This document shows positions 1 through 9,964 of a stretch of 64,000 nt of DNA, one piece after another. The notes beneath the pieces are model-generated. The model did not search any database. It was not told the DNA's origin and saw only the letters and a program-made list of their open reading frames with translations. Source of the DNA: Magnetospirillum gryphiswaldense MSR-1 v2 (GTDB lineage Bacteria > Pseudomonadota > Alphaproteobacteria > Rhodospirillales > Magnetospirillaceae). Position numbers and translations under genes: made by a program. Location: NCBI RefSeq assembly GCF_000513295.1, contig NC_023065.1, positions 3,208,501 through 3,272,500 on the forward strand, given 5' to 3'. How positions within the stretch are numbered: the first letter of the stretch is position 1; the number at the start of each line of letters is the position of its first letter.

Positions 1-16
1 CTTATGGTTAAGTAAA

Positions 17-763
17 TTACAGCGAATTGCGCAGCTTGACCGGCTTGCGCCTCTTGCGGGCGATCAGATTGAGCGCCTCGACCAGGACCGAGAAGCCCAT
101 GGCGAAGTACAGATAGCCCTTGGGAATGTGGAAGCCCAGGCCATCGGCGATCAATGCCATGCCCACCAGCAGCAGGAAGGACAGGGCCAGCATCTTGACG
201 GTGGGGTGGGCGGAGACAAAGGCCGACAGCGGCCCGGCCGCCACCAGCATGACGATGACGGCGATGATCACTGCGGCGGCCATCACCTCCAGTTGATCGA
301 CCATGCCGACGGCGGTGATGACCGAATCGAGCGAGAAAACGATATCCAGAATACCGATCTGAATGATGGTGGCGGCAAAGCCGGCGGCGGCGGCCTTGAC
401 CGCACCGCCATGCCCATCCTCCTCTTCGCCTTCCAGCGAGCCGTGGATTTCGTGGGTGGCCTTGGTCAGCAGGAACAGACCGCCGCCGATCAGGATGATG
501 TCGCGCCACGACACCGCATGCCCCCAGACGGTGAACACCGGATCGACCAGACCGACGATCCACGACAGCGAGGCCAGCAAGGCCAACCGGGTGATCAGGG
601 CGAAAGCCAGACCCAGCTTGCGGGCCAGCGGGCGTTGCGGCTCGGGCAGACGGTCGGACAGAATGGTCAGGAATACCAGATTGTCGATGCCCAGCACGAT
701 TTCCAGTGCCGCCAGCGTCAACAGACTGATCCACAATTGCGGATCGCTAAGCCATTCCATCAT
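17..763 (-). CDS. TerC-family integral membrane protein
   Basis: This 248-residue polytopic membrane protein has the TerC-family pattern: two intramembrane segments carrying paired acidic residues (LEIVLGIDN near residue 20 and LDIVFSLDS near residue 141), separated by a cytoplasmic acidic/His-rich loop (EGEEEDGHGG). Family members are linked to metal-ion export (for example Mn2+) or tellurite resistance; the substrate here cannot be read from the sequence. Two consecutive ATGs form the start, after a GGGGGG purine tract. It follows trmB by 62 bases on the same strand, so it is probably the last gene of the metK-trmB transcript. That gap is too short for a yybP-ykoY manganese riboswitch. Confidence 0.85.
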   Translation of the reverse strand: MMEWLSDPQLWISLLTLAALEIVLGIDNLVFLTILSDRLPEPQRPLARKLGLAFALITRLALLASLSWIVGLVDPVFTVWGHAVSWRDIILIGGGLFLLTKATHEIHGSLEGEEEDGHGGAVKAAAAGFAATIIQIGILDIVFSLDSVITAVGMVDQLEVMAAAVIIAVIVMLVAAGPLSAFVSAHPTVKMLALSFLLLVGMALIADGLGFHIPKGYLYFAMGFSVLVEALNLIARKRRKPVKLRNSL

Positions 764-825
764 CGAAATCCCCCCTTGGTAAAGCGAGCGCCTATGTAGG
801 AAGGTCCGCTGGTTTTACCAGACGG

Positions 826-1542
826 TCAGACGCGGTTTTTACGAATGAAACGAAAAAACACCGGATCGCGCCTGGCCAGGCATTTCTGCTCATAGCGGGT
901 CGGCGGCCAGTCATCGGGCAAGGTGGCACGGTCGCTGGTGACCTGAACCTCGGTGAAATCGACATGGGCGCGCAATTGCTCCGCCGCCCAGTCCTGGTAG
1001 ACCGGATCGTCCGAGGCCACCCTCAATTCAGCCCCATCGGCCAGCACCTGGGCCAAGGCGTCCAGATTGTCCTTACCAATGAAGCGACGCTCGGCATGAC
1101 GCTTCTTCGGCCACGGATCGGGAAACAGGACAAAGGCGCGCCCGATGCTGCCCTGGGGCAGGCCGGGCAACAATTGGCGCACGTCGTCGGGGAAAATGCG
1201 GACATTGTCGATATCGCTGCCGGCCAGATGGCCCAGCAGGCTGGCGATACCGTTATTGAACGGTTCGCAGCCGATGATACCGATGTCAGGGTAAAGGCGG
1301 GCTTGCGCCGCCACATGTTCGCCGCCGCCGAACCCCACTTCCAGCCACACGGCCTGGATCGGGCGGGGAAACAGGGCGGCGACGTCAAGACAGGGCTCAC
1401 CCTGCCCCGGTGGCACGATGGCCAACCGGGGCAGCAGCGTTTCCATCAATCCCTGGGCGGTGCGCCGCAGCGTCTTGCCGCGGCGCCGGCCGAAAAAGCG
1501 CGGCTTGTCGTCAACCGGCTTCTTGCCGTCGCCCTTGGGCAT
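826..1542 (-). CDS. trmB: tRNA (guanine-N7-)-methyltransferase
   Basis: TrmB uses S-adenosylmethionine to make m7G46 in the variable loop of tRNAs. The 238-residue protein shows the SAM-binding loop EVGFGGGEH (68-76), the family signature FPDPWPKKRH (140-149) and the C-terminal TRYEQK motif. The N-terminus is basic (FFGRRRGKTLR). The open frame continues upstream inside metK, but the chosen ATG overlaps the metK stop by one base (TGATG), which suggests translational coupling. Placing a SAM-consuming enzyme directly behind SAM synthetase, under the same riboswitch, is consistent with shared control. Confidence 0.93.
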   Translation of the reverse strand: MPKGDGKKPVDDKPRFFGRRRGKTLRRTAQGLMETLLPRLAIVPPGQGEPCLDVAALFPRPIQAVWLEVGFGGGEHVAAQARLYPDIGIIGCEPFNNGIASLLGHLAGSDIDNVRIFPDDVRQLLPGLPQGSIGRAFVLFPDPWPKKRHAERRFIGKDNLDALAQVLADGAELRVASDDPVYQDWAAEQLRAHVDFTEVQVTSDRATLPDDWPPTRYEQKCLARRDPVFFRFIRKNRV

Positions 1543-2714
1543 CACGCACCGAAGGCGCGCTTGAGTTGATCGACCAGATCCAGCTTTTCCCACGAGAAAC
1601 CGCCATCGGCGTCGGGGTTGCGCCCGAAATGGCCGTAGGCGGCGGTGCGGGCATAGATGGGCTTGTTCAGACCCAGATGGGTGCGAATGCCGCGCGGGCT
1701 CAGATCCATCAATTGCTGCAACACGTCGGACAGCTTGTCTTCGTCGACGCGACCGGTGCCGTAGGTGTCGACATAGACCGACAACGGCTTGGACACGCCG
1801 ATGGCGTAGCTGAGCTGGATGACGCAACGCTCGGCCAGACCGGCGCCGACCACGTTCTTGGCCAGATAGCGCGAGGCATAGGCGGCGGAACGATCGACCT
1901 TGGTCGGATCCTTACCCGAGAAAGCGCCGCCGCCATGGGGAGCCGCGCCACCATAGGTGTCGACGATGATCTTGCGACCGGTCAGGCCACAATCGCCGTC
2001 GGGGCCGCCGATGACGAAACGACCGGTCGGGTTGACGTAGAAGGTGTCTTCCGGGCACATCCAGCCTTCCGGCAGCACGTTCAGCACGTGCGGACGAACG
2101 ATTTCGCGCACGTCGGCCTGGGACAGGCTGGCGCCATGCTGGGTGGAAACCACCACCGAGGTGCAGCCGACCGGCTTGCCGTCGCGGTACTGCAAGGTCA
2201 CCTGGCTTTTGGCGTCCGGACCCAACAGCGGCTCGGCGCCCGAATGGCGGGCCTCGGCCAGCGACTTCAGTATCTCGTGGGCGAAATAGATGGGAGCGGG
2301 CATCAGCACCGGGGTTTCAGTGCAGGCATAACCGAACATGATGCCCTGGTCGCCGGCGCCTTCATCCTTTTCACCGGCGGCATCGACACCGACAGCGATG
2401 TCGGCGGATTGCTGGTGCACATGGACCTGAACCTGGGCGTCCTTCCAGTGGAAGCCTTCCTGCTCGTAGCCGATATCGCGCACTGCATGGCGAGCGATGT
2501 CTTCCATCAGCGCCGCATTGACCGAAGCCGGGCCGCGCACTTCGCCGGCCAGCACGATCAGATTGGTGGTGGTCAGCGTTTCGACCGCCACGCGCGAATG
2601 CGGGTCGGCAGCCAGGAAAGCGTCAACCACGGCATCGGAAATGCGGTCCGACACCTTGTCGGGATGGCCTTCGGAAACCGATTCGGACGTGAACAGGAAA
2701 TTCTTTTTGGACAC
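1542..2714 (-). CDS. metK: S-adenosylmethionine synthetase
   Basis: MetK makes SAM from methionine and ATP in the cytoplasm. Hallmarks are GHPDK (16-20), [10 protein letters not shown] (119-128) and the glycine-rich loop [12 protein letters not shown] (261 on). Length (390 residues) is normal. The longest frame begins at a TTG at 2720, but that codon sits only about two bases after the AGGAGG ribosome-binding site. The GTG at 2714 is eight or so bases away and gives the typical N-terminus [12 protein letters not shown], so it is preferred. A SAM-II riboswitch lies 70 to 125 bases upstream, implying feedback repression by the product. xre lies upstream behind its own terminator. Confidence 0.96.
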   Translation of the reverse strand: MSKKNFLFTSESVSEGHPDKVSDRISDAVVDAFLAADPHSRVAVETLTTTNLIVLAGEVRGPASVNAALMEDIARHAVRDIGYEQEGFHWKDAQVQVHVHQQSADIAVGVDAAGEKDEGAGDQGIMFGYACTETPVLMPAPIYFAHEILKSLAEARHSGAEPLLGPDAKSQVTLQYRDGKPVGCTSVVVSTQHGASLSQADVREIVRPHVLNVLPEGWMCPEDTFYVNPTGRFVIGGPDGDCGLTGRKIIVDTYGGAAPHGGGAFSGKDPTKVDRSAAYASRYLAKNVVGAGLAERCVIQLSYAIGVSKPLSVYVDTYGTGRVDEDKLSDVLQQLMDLSPRGIRTHLGLNKPIYARTAAYGHFGRNPDADGGFSWEKLDLVDQLKRAFGA

Positions 2715-2782
2715 GGGCAAGCCCTCCTAGTTCCAGACGAAAGTGGACCAGGGGCATTCGGAATGGATCAAACAGCCATCGC

Positions 2783-2842
2783 GATGCACCCACTTAGCCG
2801 GTGTTTTTCGTGGCGGCAAGCGGTCACAAATCTCCACGTGGG
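2783..2842 (-). promoter_or_regulatory. SAM-II riboswitch in the metK leader
   Basis: Read on the minus strand, the leader contains CGTGG (2838-2834) pairing with CCACG (2813-2809) as P1. The enclosed segment AGATTTGTGACCGCTTGCCG matches the conserved SAM-II core (GATTT, CTTGC.GCCACG). The downstream AAAAACACCGGCTAA supplies the pseudoknot strand: CGG at 2800-2798 can pair with CCG at 2823-2821. Order and spacing agree with the known alphaproteobacterial SAM-II (metA motif) aptamer. SAM binding to this class usually sequesters the ribosome-binding site, but here the aptamer lies about 60 bases above the AGGAGG, so the mechanism is uncertain. Confidence 0.87.
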
Positions 2843-2919
2843 CAAACAGGTGGAATACATCTGTTCCCAGGGCCGTTCTTGTGGCAGGTGGCGCCACCCG
2901 CCGTCAAGCGCATTCGCAC

Positions 2920-2955
2920 AAAAGGGGCGGGGGATCGTGCCGATTCCCCCGCCCT
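2920..2955 (-). terminator. Rho-independent terminator of xre
   Basis: A GC-rich stem (2925-2936 with 2942-2954) is followed on the minus strand by a run of four T. It lies just past the xre stop codon and upstream of the SAM-II aptamer, so it separates xre transcription from the riboswitch-controlled metK unit. Confidence 0.85.
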
Positions 2956-2968
2956 CATCAGGGCTATT

Positions 2969-3454
2969 TCAGCTATCCGAATCGGCCAGGGCCTTGGCCA
3001 ATTCATAGACCCGCTTCCGGACCTGGGGGTCGGCGATGCGGTAATAGGCGCGCACCAGTTCCAGCGTCTCGCGCTTGGCCAAAGGGTCATGCTCGAAATG
3101 GGCCGGCGGCTCCTCCAGCGCGGTCATGCCGGCGATCAGGGCCGGGCTTTGTGCCTTCAGCTCGTCATTCATGTCATCGAAGAAAAAGCTGACCGGCACG
3201 TCGAGCACGCGCGACAGGTCGAACAGGCGCGAGGCGCCGACGCGATTGGCGCCGCGCTCGTATTTCTGCACCTGCTGGAAGGTCAGGCCCAAGGCCTCGC
3301 CCAGCTTTTCCTGGCTCATGCCCAAAAGCGTCCGGCGCAAACGGACACGGCTCCCCACATGGACATCGATGGGATTCGGCTTACCCGATGGCGTCCGCCC
3401 CCGGGAGCTTCCCTTACGGGGCGTGGTTTGTTCCTTACGCGGTGTCTGAGCCAT
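2969..3454 (-). CDS. XRE-family transcriptional regulator
   Basis: This 161-residue DNA-binding protein has a basic, disordered N-terminus (residues 1-30), a Cro/C1-type helix-turn-helix (about 33-90, including MSQEKLGEALGLTFQQVQKYERG), and an acidic helical C-terminus. It sits between lnt and metK as in many alphaproteobacteria. Its regulon is not established by the sequence; control of metK or of itself is only suggested by position. It ends at its own terminator. A possible promoter and a dyad lie in the 121-base gap upstream. Confidence 0.88.
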   Translation of the reverse strand: MAQTPRKEQTTPRKGSSRGRTPSGKPNPIDVHVGSRVRLRRTLLGMSQEKLGEALGLTFQQVQKYERGANRVGASRLFDLSRVLDVPVSFFFDDMNDELKAQSPALIAGMTALEEPPAHFEHDPLAKRETLELVRAYYRIADPQVRKRVYELAKALADSDS

Positions 3455-3507
3455 GAGATCGTTCCGAATGCTTGCATGAATGACGGGGCGGGTGCTTTGC
3501 CGCGGCC

Positions 3508-3568
3508 ACCATATGTCTTATGTTGTATGCAAGTCAATCGTGTGATTATCCCTCAATAATCACGATTG
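3508..3568 (-). promoter_or_regulatory. possible xre promoter with adjacent dyad
   Basis: On the minus strand TTGACT (3537-3532) is followed after 18 bases by TATGGT (3513-3508). Overlapping the -35 is an imperfect inverted repeat, CAATCGTG.GATTAT against ATAATCACGATTG (3535-3568), right after the lnt stop codon. With no T-run after it the dyad looks more like an operator than a terminator. This is inference from pattern only. Confidence 0.35.
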
Positions 3569-3575
3569 TCGGAAA

Positions 3576-5183
3576 TCAATTACTTCTAATTCTCCGAAAT
3601 CGCAAAGAAATTCCTAAAAGTAGTAAAGCACAAGCGACCAACAACGGAACAGCATTACCCCAGCGGCTGTACGGAGTCGGCATCAGCGGCTTAGGTAAAC
3701 CTGTATCCATAATTCCTCGTTTGCCCAGATCCAGTCTCGCCAATTGGCGCCCCAGCGGATCGAGCACGGCGGAAATACCGGTATTGGCGGAGCGGACCAG
3801 GGGCAGCCCCTCCTCCACCGCCCGCATCCGTCCGGCGGCCAGATGCTGATGCGGACCGGCGGATTTGCCGAACCAGCCGTCATTGGTCACCGTCAGCAGC
3901 CATTCCGGGCGTTTTTGATCACTCCCCACCACTTCCCCCGGAAACACGGATTCGTAGCAGATGAACGGCCCCACTGGCGGCAAACCGGGGATATCCAGGG
4001 TGCGCAAACCTATTCCGGCGGAAAAATCGGTGCCCCCGGCGGTCAGCTTGGTGATCGGCAACAGACCGCGCAGCGGCACGTATTCGCCGAACGGCACCAG
4101 ATGCACCTTATCGTAGAGCCCGACAACCTGACCGGCGCCGTCGATGGCCATCAGACTGTTCCACAAGTGTCGGGGCTCGACCTCTTGCGGCGTGATGCGC
4201 GGCGCCCCGGTCAGCAGCGCGCCGCCCACCGGTGCCGCCATGGCAGCGATGGCCCGGCTGCGCGCATCCAGATCCAGGAAGAACGGCGCCGCCGTTTCCG
4301 GCCAGACCACGTGGGTGACGGTGTCGAAACCAGGACCACGCGACAATTCCACATGATCGAGCAATTGGCTTTGCCGCAAATCCTCGCGCCACATGTGACG
4401 CTGGGCGATGGCCGCCTGCACCAGCCGCAGCTTGAGCCCGGGCACCATTTCGGTCGGATTGGCGCTCAGACGCGCCTGACCGAAGACGAAGCCGCCGGCC
4501 AGCAACAGCCCTACCGCCGCCAGCACCAGCCAGCGTTGTCGCCGACTGAGAAAATCGGCCAAGGCCGCCGGCAGGGCGAAAACCAGGATGGTGAAGGCGC
4601 ACAGACCATAAACCCCGGCCAGCGACGCCAATTGCAGCACGGCAGGTACCGCGTCCCACACCGAGCCCAACGGATTCCAGGGAAAGCCGGTCAGAAACCA
4701 GGCTCGCACCCATTCCATAATCGTCCAGGCCCCGGCCAGCACGACGATGCGACCGATACCACTGACCCGGCTCAAATGGGTGCCCAAGGTGGCCAGACCG
4801 ATGAATACCGCCTGCACCGCCCCCAGACCCAAGGTGGCGAAGGGGATCATCCAGGCGAATTTGCCAGGATCGACCAACATGGCGTTGCCGATCCAATAAA
4901 AACCGATGCCATACCACGCCCACGCCCACAGCCAGCCGGCCCCAAAGGCGGCCCAGCGCGAGCGTGACCCTTCCAGCACCCAGACCAGACCGCACAAGGA
5001 CGGCAACAGCACCGGCAACGCCCCCAAGGGCGGCAGGGCCAAGGTGGCCAGGGCCCCCAGCAGCAGCAGCAGCAGAACCCGACGCCAGCCGGTCAGACCG
5101 GCGGCACGACTGGCCAAACCGCCCCACGGCCCCAGGCCCGAGGGCGAACCGCGCATAAGAAGGGGGAGCGCCATCGCGGCCAT
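3576..5183 (-). CDS. lnt: apolipoprotein N-acyltransferase
   Basis: Lnt adds the third acyl chain to the N-terminal cysteine of lipoproteins in the inner membrane. The 535-residue protein has an N-terminal block of about seven membrane segments, then a periplasmic nitrilase-like domain with the Glu-Lys-Cys triad visible as WPET (E296), [15 protein letters not shown] (K359) and FICYES (C409), then a final membrane helix. The open frame extends 16 codons further upstream; the chosen ATG overlaps the stop of the preceding CBS-domain gene by one base (TGATG). The order phoH-ybeY-corC-lnt matches ybeZYX-lnt of enterobacteria. Confidence 0.95.
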   Translation of the reverse strand: MAAMALPLLMRGSPSGLGPWGGLASRAAGLTGWRRVLLLLLLGALATLALPPLGALPVLLPSLCGLVWVLEGSRSRWAAFGAGWLWAWAWYGIGFYWIGNAMLVDPGKFAWMIPFATLGLGAVQAVFIGLATLGTHLSRVSGIGRIVVLAGAWTIMEWVRAWFLTGFPWNPLGSVWDAVPAVLQLASLAGVYGLCAFTILVFALPAALADFLSRRQRWLVLAAVGLLLAGGFVFGQARLSANPTEMVPGLKLRLVQAAIAQRHMWREDLRQSQLLDHVELSRGPGFDTVTHVVWPETAAPFFLDLDARSRAIAAMAAPVGGALLTGAPRITPQEVEPRHLWNSLMAIDGAGQVVGLYDKVHLVPFGEYVPLRGLLPITKLTAGGTDFSAGIGLRTLDIPGLPPVGPFICYESVFPGEVVGSDQKRPEWLLTVTNDGWFGKSAGPHQHLAAGRMRAVEEGLPLVRSANTGISAVLDPLGRQLARLDLGKRGIMDTGLPKPLMPTPYSRWGNAVPLLVACALLLLGISLRFRRIRSN

Positions 5184-6181
5184 CACGACTGGTCGTCGGC
5201 GACGGGCAGCAGACGCCGCACCCGCAGCCACTTGATGCGGCGGGGGTCGGCATCGACCACCTCGAATTCCAGCCCCGAGGAATGCACGATCAACTCGCCG
5301 CGCGACGGAATGCGCCCAGCGATGAAGAACACCAATCCGCCCAGGGTGTCGACTTCGTCGCGCTCCTCATCGGTCAGCACAGCCCCCAAGGCGGCCTCGA
5401 ATTCCTCGATGGAGGCCCGCGCATCGGCCTCGATGGTGCCGTCGGCGGCGATGCTCATCACCGGGTCGTCGTGCTCGTCGTGCTCGTCCTCGATCTCGCC
5501 GACGATCTGTTCCACCAGATCCTCGGTGGTGACCAAGCCGTCGATGCCACCGTATTCGTCCACCACCAAGGCCATATGCGTGCGCTTGAGGCGCATTTCC
5601 AGCAACATGTCGGGCACCCGCATGGCTGGCGACACGAACAGCACCCGGCGCATGATGTGCGGCAGATGAAAGGATTGGTCGGATCGGGTGGCGGCCAACA
5701 CGTCCTTGATGTGGACCATGCCGATGATGTCGTCCAAGGTGCCGCGATGCACCGGCAAGCGCGAATGGCCGCAGCGGATGAACAGGTCGATCAGGTCATC
5801 CAGAGTGGTGCCGTCCTCGACACCTTGGATATCGGCCCGCGGCACCATGACGTCATAGGCGGTGACATCGCGCAGATGCAGGATGTTGCCCAGCAGGATG
5901 CGTTCATGGTCGTCGATGGGGATGCCGGTATCGTCGCGGTCGTCGATCAGGTCTTCCAGCGCCTCGCGCACGGATTCGCCACCCTTGGCCCGGCGCAGCG
6001 CCCGAACCCAACCACGCACCATGGCCACCAGCGAATCGTCGCCGGCAGCACCGCCGGTCTCGGGCGGATTTTTCACGCCCATCCCGCCATCGCGGGACAC
6101 TTTCACATTTGCCCCGTTATCACGGGACACCTTCACGTTTGCCCCGTTATCACGGGGCGGGCGACTATGGGGTTCGCTCAT
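5183..6181 (-). CDS. corC: CBS-domain protein of the CorC/YbeX family
   Basis: This 332-residue cytoplasmic protein has a tandem CBS-domain pair (from [10 protein letters not shown] to about 200 residues in) and a C-terminal CorC_HlyC domain ([17 protein letters not shown]). It lacks the DUF21 membrane domain, so it matches YbeX, associated with Mg2+/Co2+ efflux and with ribosome maturation. The ATG overlaps the ybeY stop by four bases (ATGA). The N-terminus is unusual: residues about 9-28 are two exact copies of [10 protein letters not shown], encoded by a 30-bp tandem repeat, followed by a degenerate third unit. Confidence in the start is good because of the overlap and the ordinary-looking first residues. 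Confidence 0.9.
   Translation of the reverse strand: MSEPHSRPPRDNGANVKVSRDNGANVKVSRDGGMGVKNPPETGGAAGDDSLVAMVRGWVRALRRAKGGESVREALEDLIDDRDDTGIPIDDHERILLGNILHLRDVTAYDVMVPRADIQGVEDGTTLDDLIDLFIRCGHSRLPVHRGTLDDIIGMVHIKDVLAATRSDQSFHLPHIMRRVLFVSPAMRVPDMLLEMRLKRTHMALVVDEYGGIDGLVTTEDLVEQIVGEIEDEHDEHDDPVMSIAADGTIEADARASIEEFEAALGAVLTDEERDEVDTLGGLVFFIAGRIPSRGELIVHSSGLEFEVVDADPRRIKWLRVRRLLPVADDQS
6091..6150. repeat. two tandem 30-bp units inside corC
   Basis: 6091-6120 and 6121-6150 are near-identical 30-bp units (core GACAC.TTCAC.TTTGCCCCG), differing at only a few positions. A third, decayed unit precedes them (about 6061-6090). Because the period is 30 bp the reading frame is kept and the decapeptide is duplicated. 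Confidence 0.85.
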
Positions 6182-6696
6182 GATCCCTGACCCTCTCCCT
6201 CCGCATACGGATCGGCGATGCCGAAGCCGGACAGAATAACCGCCTCCAGCCGCTCCATTTCCTCGGCTTCCGCCTCGTCCTCTTCGTGGTCCCAGCCCAG
6301 CAGATGAAGCGTGCCGTGCACCACCAGATGGGCGGCGTGATGGGCCAGGGTCTTGCCTTGCTCGCGCGCTTCCTGCGCGCACACGCCAAAGGCCATAATG
6401 ACGTCGCCCAGCAGGATGGGGGCGCCCACCACCACCGGCGCCTCGTCGTCGTCAAGGCCAGCGAAGGACAGCACGTTGGTGGGCTTGTCCTGGCCGCGCC
6501 AGTCGCGGTTGAGCGCGTGCACGGCGGTGTCGCTGGTCAGAACCACGCTGACTTCCACCGCCGGTCCGTCAAAATCGCCACCCGCCGCCTGCAATGTCGC
6601 CAGCACCATGGTCCGGCACAATTCCTCGGCCCCCGGCAGGGCCTGGGTCCAGGCCTCGTCCTCGATGGATATGGCGACGTCGATTTCGGCGCTCAT
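6178..6696 (-). CDS. ybeY: endoribonuclease YbeY (16S rRNA maturation)
   Basis: YbeY is a zinc-dependent endoribonuclease needed for 3' end processing of 16S rRNA and for ribosome quality control. The 172-residue protein carries the metal site HGTLHLLGWDH, with ligands H127, H131 and H137, and the conserved KPTNVLSF motif (71-78). Its ATG shares one base with the phoH stop (TAATG) and its stop overlaps the corC start, consistent with a coupled phoH-ybeY-corC-lnt operon. Confidence 0.95.
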   Translation of the reverse strand: MSAEIDVAISIEDEAWTQALPGAEELCRTMVLATLQAAGGDFDGPAVEVSVVLTSDTAVHALNRDWRGQDKPTNVLSFAGLDDDEAPVVVGAPILLGDVIMAFGVCAQEAREQGKTLAHHAAHLVVHGTLHLLGWDHEEDEAEAEEMERLEAVILSGFGIADPYAEGEGQGS

Positions 6697-7676
6697 TAAA
6701 CGGGTTCTCCCTTGGCTTGCTTGCGGGCCCGCTCGACCCGGTCATAGGCGCGGACGATACGGGTGACCAGATCGTGGCGGACGACGTCGCGGTCGGTGAA
6801 GGTGACGAAGGACACGCCCTTGACCCCGTCCAGGGTCTCAAGCGCATCGGCCAGACCCGAGCGCGCGCCCGGCGGCAAATCGGTCTGCGACAGATCGCCG
6901 GTGATGACCATGCGCGAATGTTCGCCCAGACGGGTCAAAAACATCTTCATCTGCATGGGCGTGGTGTTCTGTGCCTCGTCCAGGATGATGAAGGAATTGG
7001 CCAAGGTGCGCCCGCGCATGAAGGCCAGGGGGGCGACCTCGATCTCGCCGGCACTCAGCTTCTTCATCACCTGATCGCCGGGCAGCATGTCGTGCAGGGC
7101 GTCATAGAGCGGCCGCAGGTAGGGGTCGACCTTTTCCTTCAGATCGCCGGGCAGAAAACCCAGGCGCTCACCCGCTTCCACCGCCGGACGCGACAGGATG
7201 ATGCGGTCGACCTCGCCGGCCAGCATTAAGGCCACCGCCTTGGCCACCGCCAGATAGGTCTTGCCGGTGCCCGCCGGCCCCAGCCCGAACACCAACGGGT
7301 CTTCGTTCAGTGCCTTCAAATAATCCGCCTGGGTCGGCGTGCGCGGGGCGATGTGGCGCTTGCGCGTGCGCAACACCAATTCGTCGGCATCGGCGCGCGG
7401 CTCGTTCATGCGGGTGGCGGCATCCACGTCGGCGGTTTCCAGATGGCCCTGCCGCCCGGCCAAGGCATAGAGATCATCCAGCACCCGGGCGGCCTCGGCC
7501 GCCGATTCCGGTGTACCGGAAATGCTGACGGCATTGCCGCGCGCGTTCAAGGCCACCCCCAGCAACCGTTCGATCCGGTCCAGATTGACGTTGTGCGGAC
7601 CGAACAGCACTTGCGACAGGGCGTTGTTGTGGTACTCGCGCAGCAGGATGGTTTGCCGGGGCGAGATGTCGGTCAC
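6696..7676 (-). CDS. ybeZ: PhoH-like ATPase (YbeZ)
   Basis: This 326-residue cytoplasmic P-loop ATPase of the PhoH family has a Walker A GPAGTGKT (133-140) and a Walker B ILDEAQ (231-236), with the family-typical SRPAVEAGE between them. YbeZ partners YbeY in RNA metabolism. The start is GTG, forming a four-base GTGA overlap with the miaB stop, so translation is probably coupled. An N-terminal KH-like stretch precedes the ATPase domain. Confidence 0.93.
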   Translation of the reverse strand: MTDISPRQTILLREYHNNALSQVLFGPHNVNLDRIERLLGVALNARGNAVSISGTPESAAEAARVLDDLYALAGRQGHLETADVDAATRMNEPRADADELVLRTRKRHIAPRTPTQADYLKALNEDPLVFGLGPAGTGKTYLAVAKAVALMLAGEVDRIILSRPAVEAGERLGFLPGDLKEKVDPYLRPLYDALHDMLPGDQVMKKLSAGEIEVAPLAFMRGRTLANSFIILDEAQNTTPMQMKMFLTRLGEHSRMVITGDLSQTDLPPGARSGLADALETLDGVKGVSFVTFTDRDVVRHDLVTRIVRAYDRVERARKQAKGEPV

Positions 7677-9019
7677 GCGCGCATCCTTTCGGCCTCGATG
7701 ATTTCACCCTTCAGGCTACGGGGGTGAATCTCGCTGATCCGCACATTGACCAAGTGTCCGGCCAGATGGGCGACATTGTCCACGTGCACCGGCTGCATAT
7801 AGGGCGAGCGACCGATCAACTGGCCCGGATACTTGCCCTGACGGTCCAACACCACCGCCATTTCCATGCCCAGGCAGTTCTGGTTGAAATGGTTGGTCTG
7901 CTCTTGCAGCAAATCCATCAGCTGGGCCAGCCGCGCTTCCTTGACCGCCTCGTCCACCTGATTGGGCATGATCGCCGCCGGGGTGCCGGGACGGGCCGAA
8001 TACTTGAACGAATAGGTGTTGACGAAGCCGACCCGGCGGACCAGGTCCAAGGTATCGGCGAAATCGGCATCGGTCTCGCCGGGGAAACCGACGATGAAAT
8101 CCGACGACAGCGCCAGATCGGGCCGGGCGGCGCGCAGCTTGTCGACCAGACCGAAATAGAAATCACGGTCGTGGCGACGGTTCATGGCCTCCAACATACG
8201 GTTGGACCCAGCCTGGACCGGCAGATGCAGGAACGGCATCAGCTTTTTCACCTCGCCATGGGCGTCGATCAGATCGTCGTCCATGTCGCGCGGATGCGAG
8301 GTGGTGAAGCGGATGCGCTCCAGCCCGTCCAGCTTGGCCAATTGACGGATCAGCCAGCCGAAGCTTTTGCCGTCATCGCCATGCCAGGCATTGACGTTCT
8401 GGCCCAGCAGGGTAATCTCCACCACGCCTTGGTCCACCAGCTTTTTCGCTTCGTCCAAGATGGCCTGCGAGGGCCGCGAATATTCACCGCCCCGAGTATA
8501 GGGAACGACGCAGAAGGTGCAGAACTTGTCGCAGCCTTCCTGCACCGACAGAAATGCCGCCGGGCCGTCGGCGCGCGGCTCGGGCAGATGGTCGAACTTG
8601 GGTTCGATGGGGAATTCGGTATCCAGCACGGCGCCGCCATTGCCGTTGGCCAGGGCGGCGCGCGACGCCTGCGCCACCATCTCCGGCAACCGGTGATAGG
8701 TTTGCGGCCCCAACACGATGTCGACGAAGGGAGCGCGGCGCAGGATTTCCTCGCCCTCGGCTTGCGCCACGCAGCCGGCGACGGCGATGATCAGTCCGCC
8801 ATCTTTCTCGGTCTTGATCTGACGCAGCCGGCCCAGTTCGGAAAATACCTTCTCCGAGGCCTTCTCACGAATATGGCAGGTGTTGAGGATGACCATATCG
8901 GCATCCTCGGGCGAATCACCGGGGCCATAACCCAGCGGCGCCAGGACATCGGCCATGCGGGCCGAGTCATAGACGTTCATCTGGCAGCCATAGGTCTTGA
9001 CGAAAAGCTTCTTGGTCAA
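7673..9019 (-). CDS. miaB: tRNA-2-methylthio-N6-dimethylallyladenosine synthase
   Basis: MiaB is a radical-SAM methylthiotransferase that converts i6A37 to ms2i6A37 in tRNAs. The protein shows the UPF0004 cysteines (C12, C48, C83) for the auxiliary Fe-S cluster, the radical-SAM triad C163/C167/C170 in [10 protein letters not shown], and a C-terminal TRAM domain. The open frame runs 62 codons further upstream without another Met. The TTG at 9019 gives the normal N-terminus ([14 protein letters not shown]) and 448 residues. The ribosome-binding site is poor, so the start is the least certain part. Confidence 0.92.
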   Translation of the reverse strand: MTKKLFVKTYGCQMNVYDSARMADVLAPLGYGPGDSPEDADMVILNTCHIREKASEKVFSELGRLRQIKTEKDGGLIIAVAGCVAQAEGEEILRRAPFVDIVLGPQTYHRLPEMVAQASRAALANGNGGAVLDTEFPIEPKFDHLPEPRADGPAAFLSVQEGCDKFCTFCVVPYTRGGEYSRPSQAILDEAKKLVDQGVVEITLLGQNVNAWHGDDGKSFGWLIRQLAKLDGLERIRFTTSHPRDMDDDLIDAHGEVKKLMPFLHLPVQAGSNRMLEAMNRRHDRDFYFGLVDKLRAARPDLALSSDFIVGFPGETDADFADTLDLVRRVGFVNTYSFKYSARPGTPAAIMPNQVDEAVKEARLAQLMDLLQEQTNHFNQNCLGMEMAVVLDRQGKYPGQLIGRSPYMQPVHVDNVAHLAGHLVNVRISEIHPRSLKGEIIEAERMRA

Positions 9020-9149
9020 TGCCGTTCGCCCGCGGCCCTTTCGCCGCCGGCGCTTCCAATGACAGAAATGGGCGCCCGAAGCCGCCCTCCACGAAGACCA
9101 GAAGCTAACATCGCCGTCCCAGGAGTCAATATATCCACAGGTTGAACTT

Positions 9150-9959
9150 TCAATGAACCACCGGAACCGGCGCATCCAGCCGCCCGGCCAAGGCCTTGAC
9201 CACACCCTGGCGCACCAGATCGTGGCAATGGTTGGACAGCGCCTTGCGGTCGCCGAAATCGGTCAGGCTGACCACCGGATGGAACACCACCTCCACCTGC
9301 ACCCGGCCCAGCCCCAGGGCATCAAGCAAATGGCCGACCAAAGTCATGTCGCCATACCAAGCGAAATAGGGCCGAAGCGCCCGGCACAGCGGCATGCCGT
9401 CCAGGCGAGTATAAGCGATGGACACCGGCTGCACCGGCAACGGCTTGCCGTCGGGGCCGGTCATTTCCGCCACCGCGAACAGCGAACTTTTGAAGGCCAG
9501 CACATTGTTGCCGTCATTGCTGGTGCCCTCGGGGAACAGCATCAGCGAATCACCGCCCTTCAGGCGGTTGGTCAGCGCGTCGCGCTCACCCGCCGTGCCG
9601 CCACGTTTGCGGGCGACGAACACCGTCCGGGCGATCTTGGCGAGAAAGCCGAAACCGGGCCAATTGGCCACTTCCGCCTTGGCGACGAAATTGGCCTTGA
9701 TGACGCTGCCCAGGATGATGATGTCCAGATAGCTGGCGTGGTTGCTGACGAACAAAACCGGCCCCGCCGCCTGCAGCGGCTGCCCCCGCGTCTTGACGAC
9801 GAAGCCGCAGATGCGGGCGACGATCTGGAAATAGCGCCGGGCGTAATGGATGCAGGCGTATGGGCGGATAGCCAGCAACACCAGATACGGCCCCATGGCC
9901 AGCAAGGTCCACGAGACGAAACCGATAAAGCGCATGATGGCGACGAAGCGATTGCTCAT
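9150..9959 (-). CDS. 1-acylglycerol-3-phosphate-type acyltransferase (PlsC/OlsA-like)
   Basis: This 269-residue membrane-associated acyltransferase has an N-terminal hydrophobic helix, the catalytic NHASYLD motif (NHx4D, 73-79) and the substrate-binding FPEGTS motif (142-147). It could act on lysophosphatidate (PlsC). The gene directly upstream encodes an OlsB-like N-acyltransferase, and an OlsB/OlsA pair makes ornithine lipids: OlsB acylates ornithine, OlsA adds the second acyl chain. The sequence alone cannot separate these roles. The gap to the upstream gene is five bases. Confidence 0.88.
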   Translation of the reverse strand: MSNRFVAIMRFIGFVSWTLLAMGPYLVLLAIRPYACIHYARRYFQIVARICGFVVKTRGQPLQAAGPVLFVSNHASYLDIIILGSVIKANFVAKAEVANWPGFGFLAKIARTVFVARKRGGTAGERDALTNRLKGGDSLMLFPEGTSNDGNNVLAFKSSLFAVAEMTGPDGKPLPVQPVSIAYTRLDGMPLCRALRPYFAWYGDMTLVGHLLDALGLGRVQVEVVFHPVVSLTDFGDRKALSNHCHDLVRQGVVKALAGRLDAPVPVVH

Positions 9960-9964
9960 GGCCG

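Noticed and set aside
764-825. Possible yybP-ykoY manganese riboswitch before the terC-like gene
   Set aside because: Only 62 bases separate it from trmB on the same strand and no aptamer core is visible.
1410-3008. Long open frame on the plus strand across trmB/metK
   Set aside because: Antisense shadow of well-recognised genes in GC-rich DNA; the translation is rich in Gln, His, Arg and Gly with no motifs. The same holds for plus-strand frames over pccAB (20953-23037), acnB (47962-50580) and typA (61780-63372).
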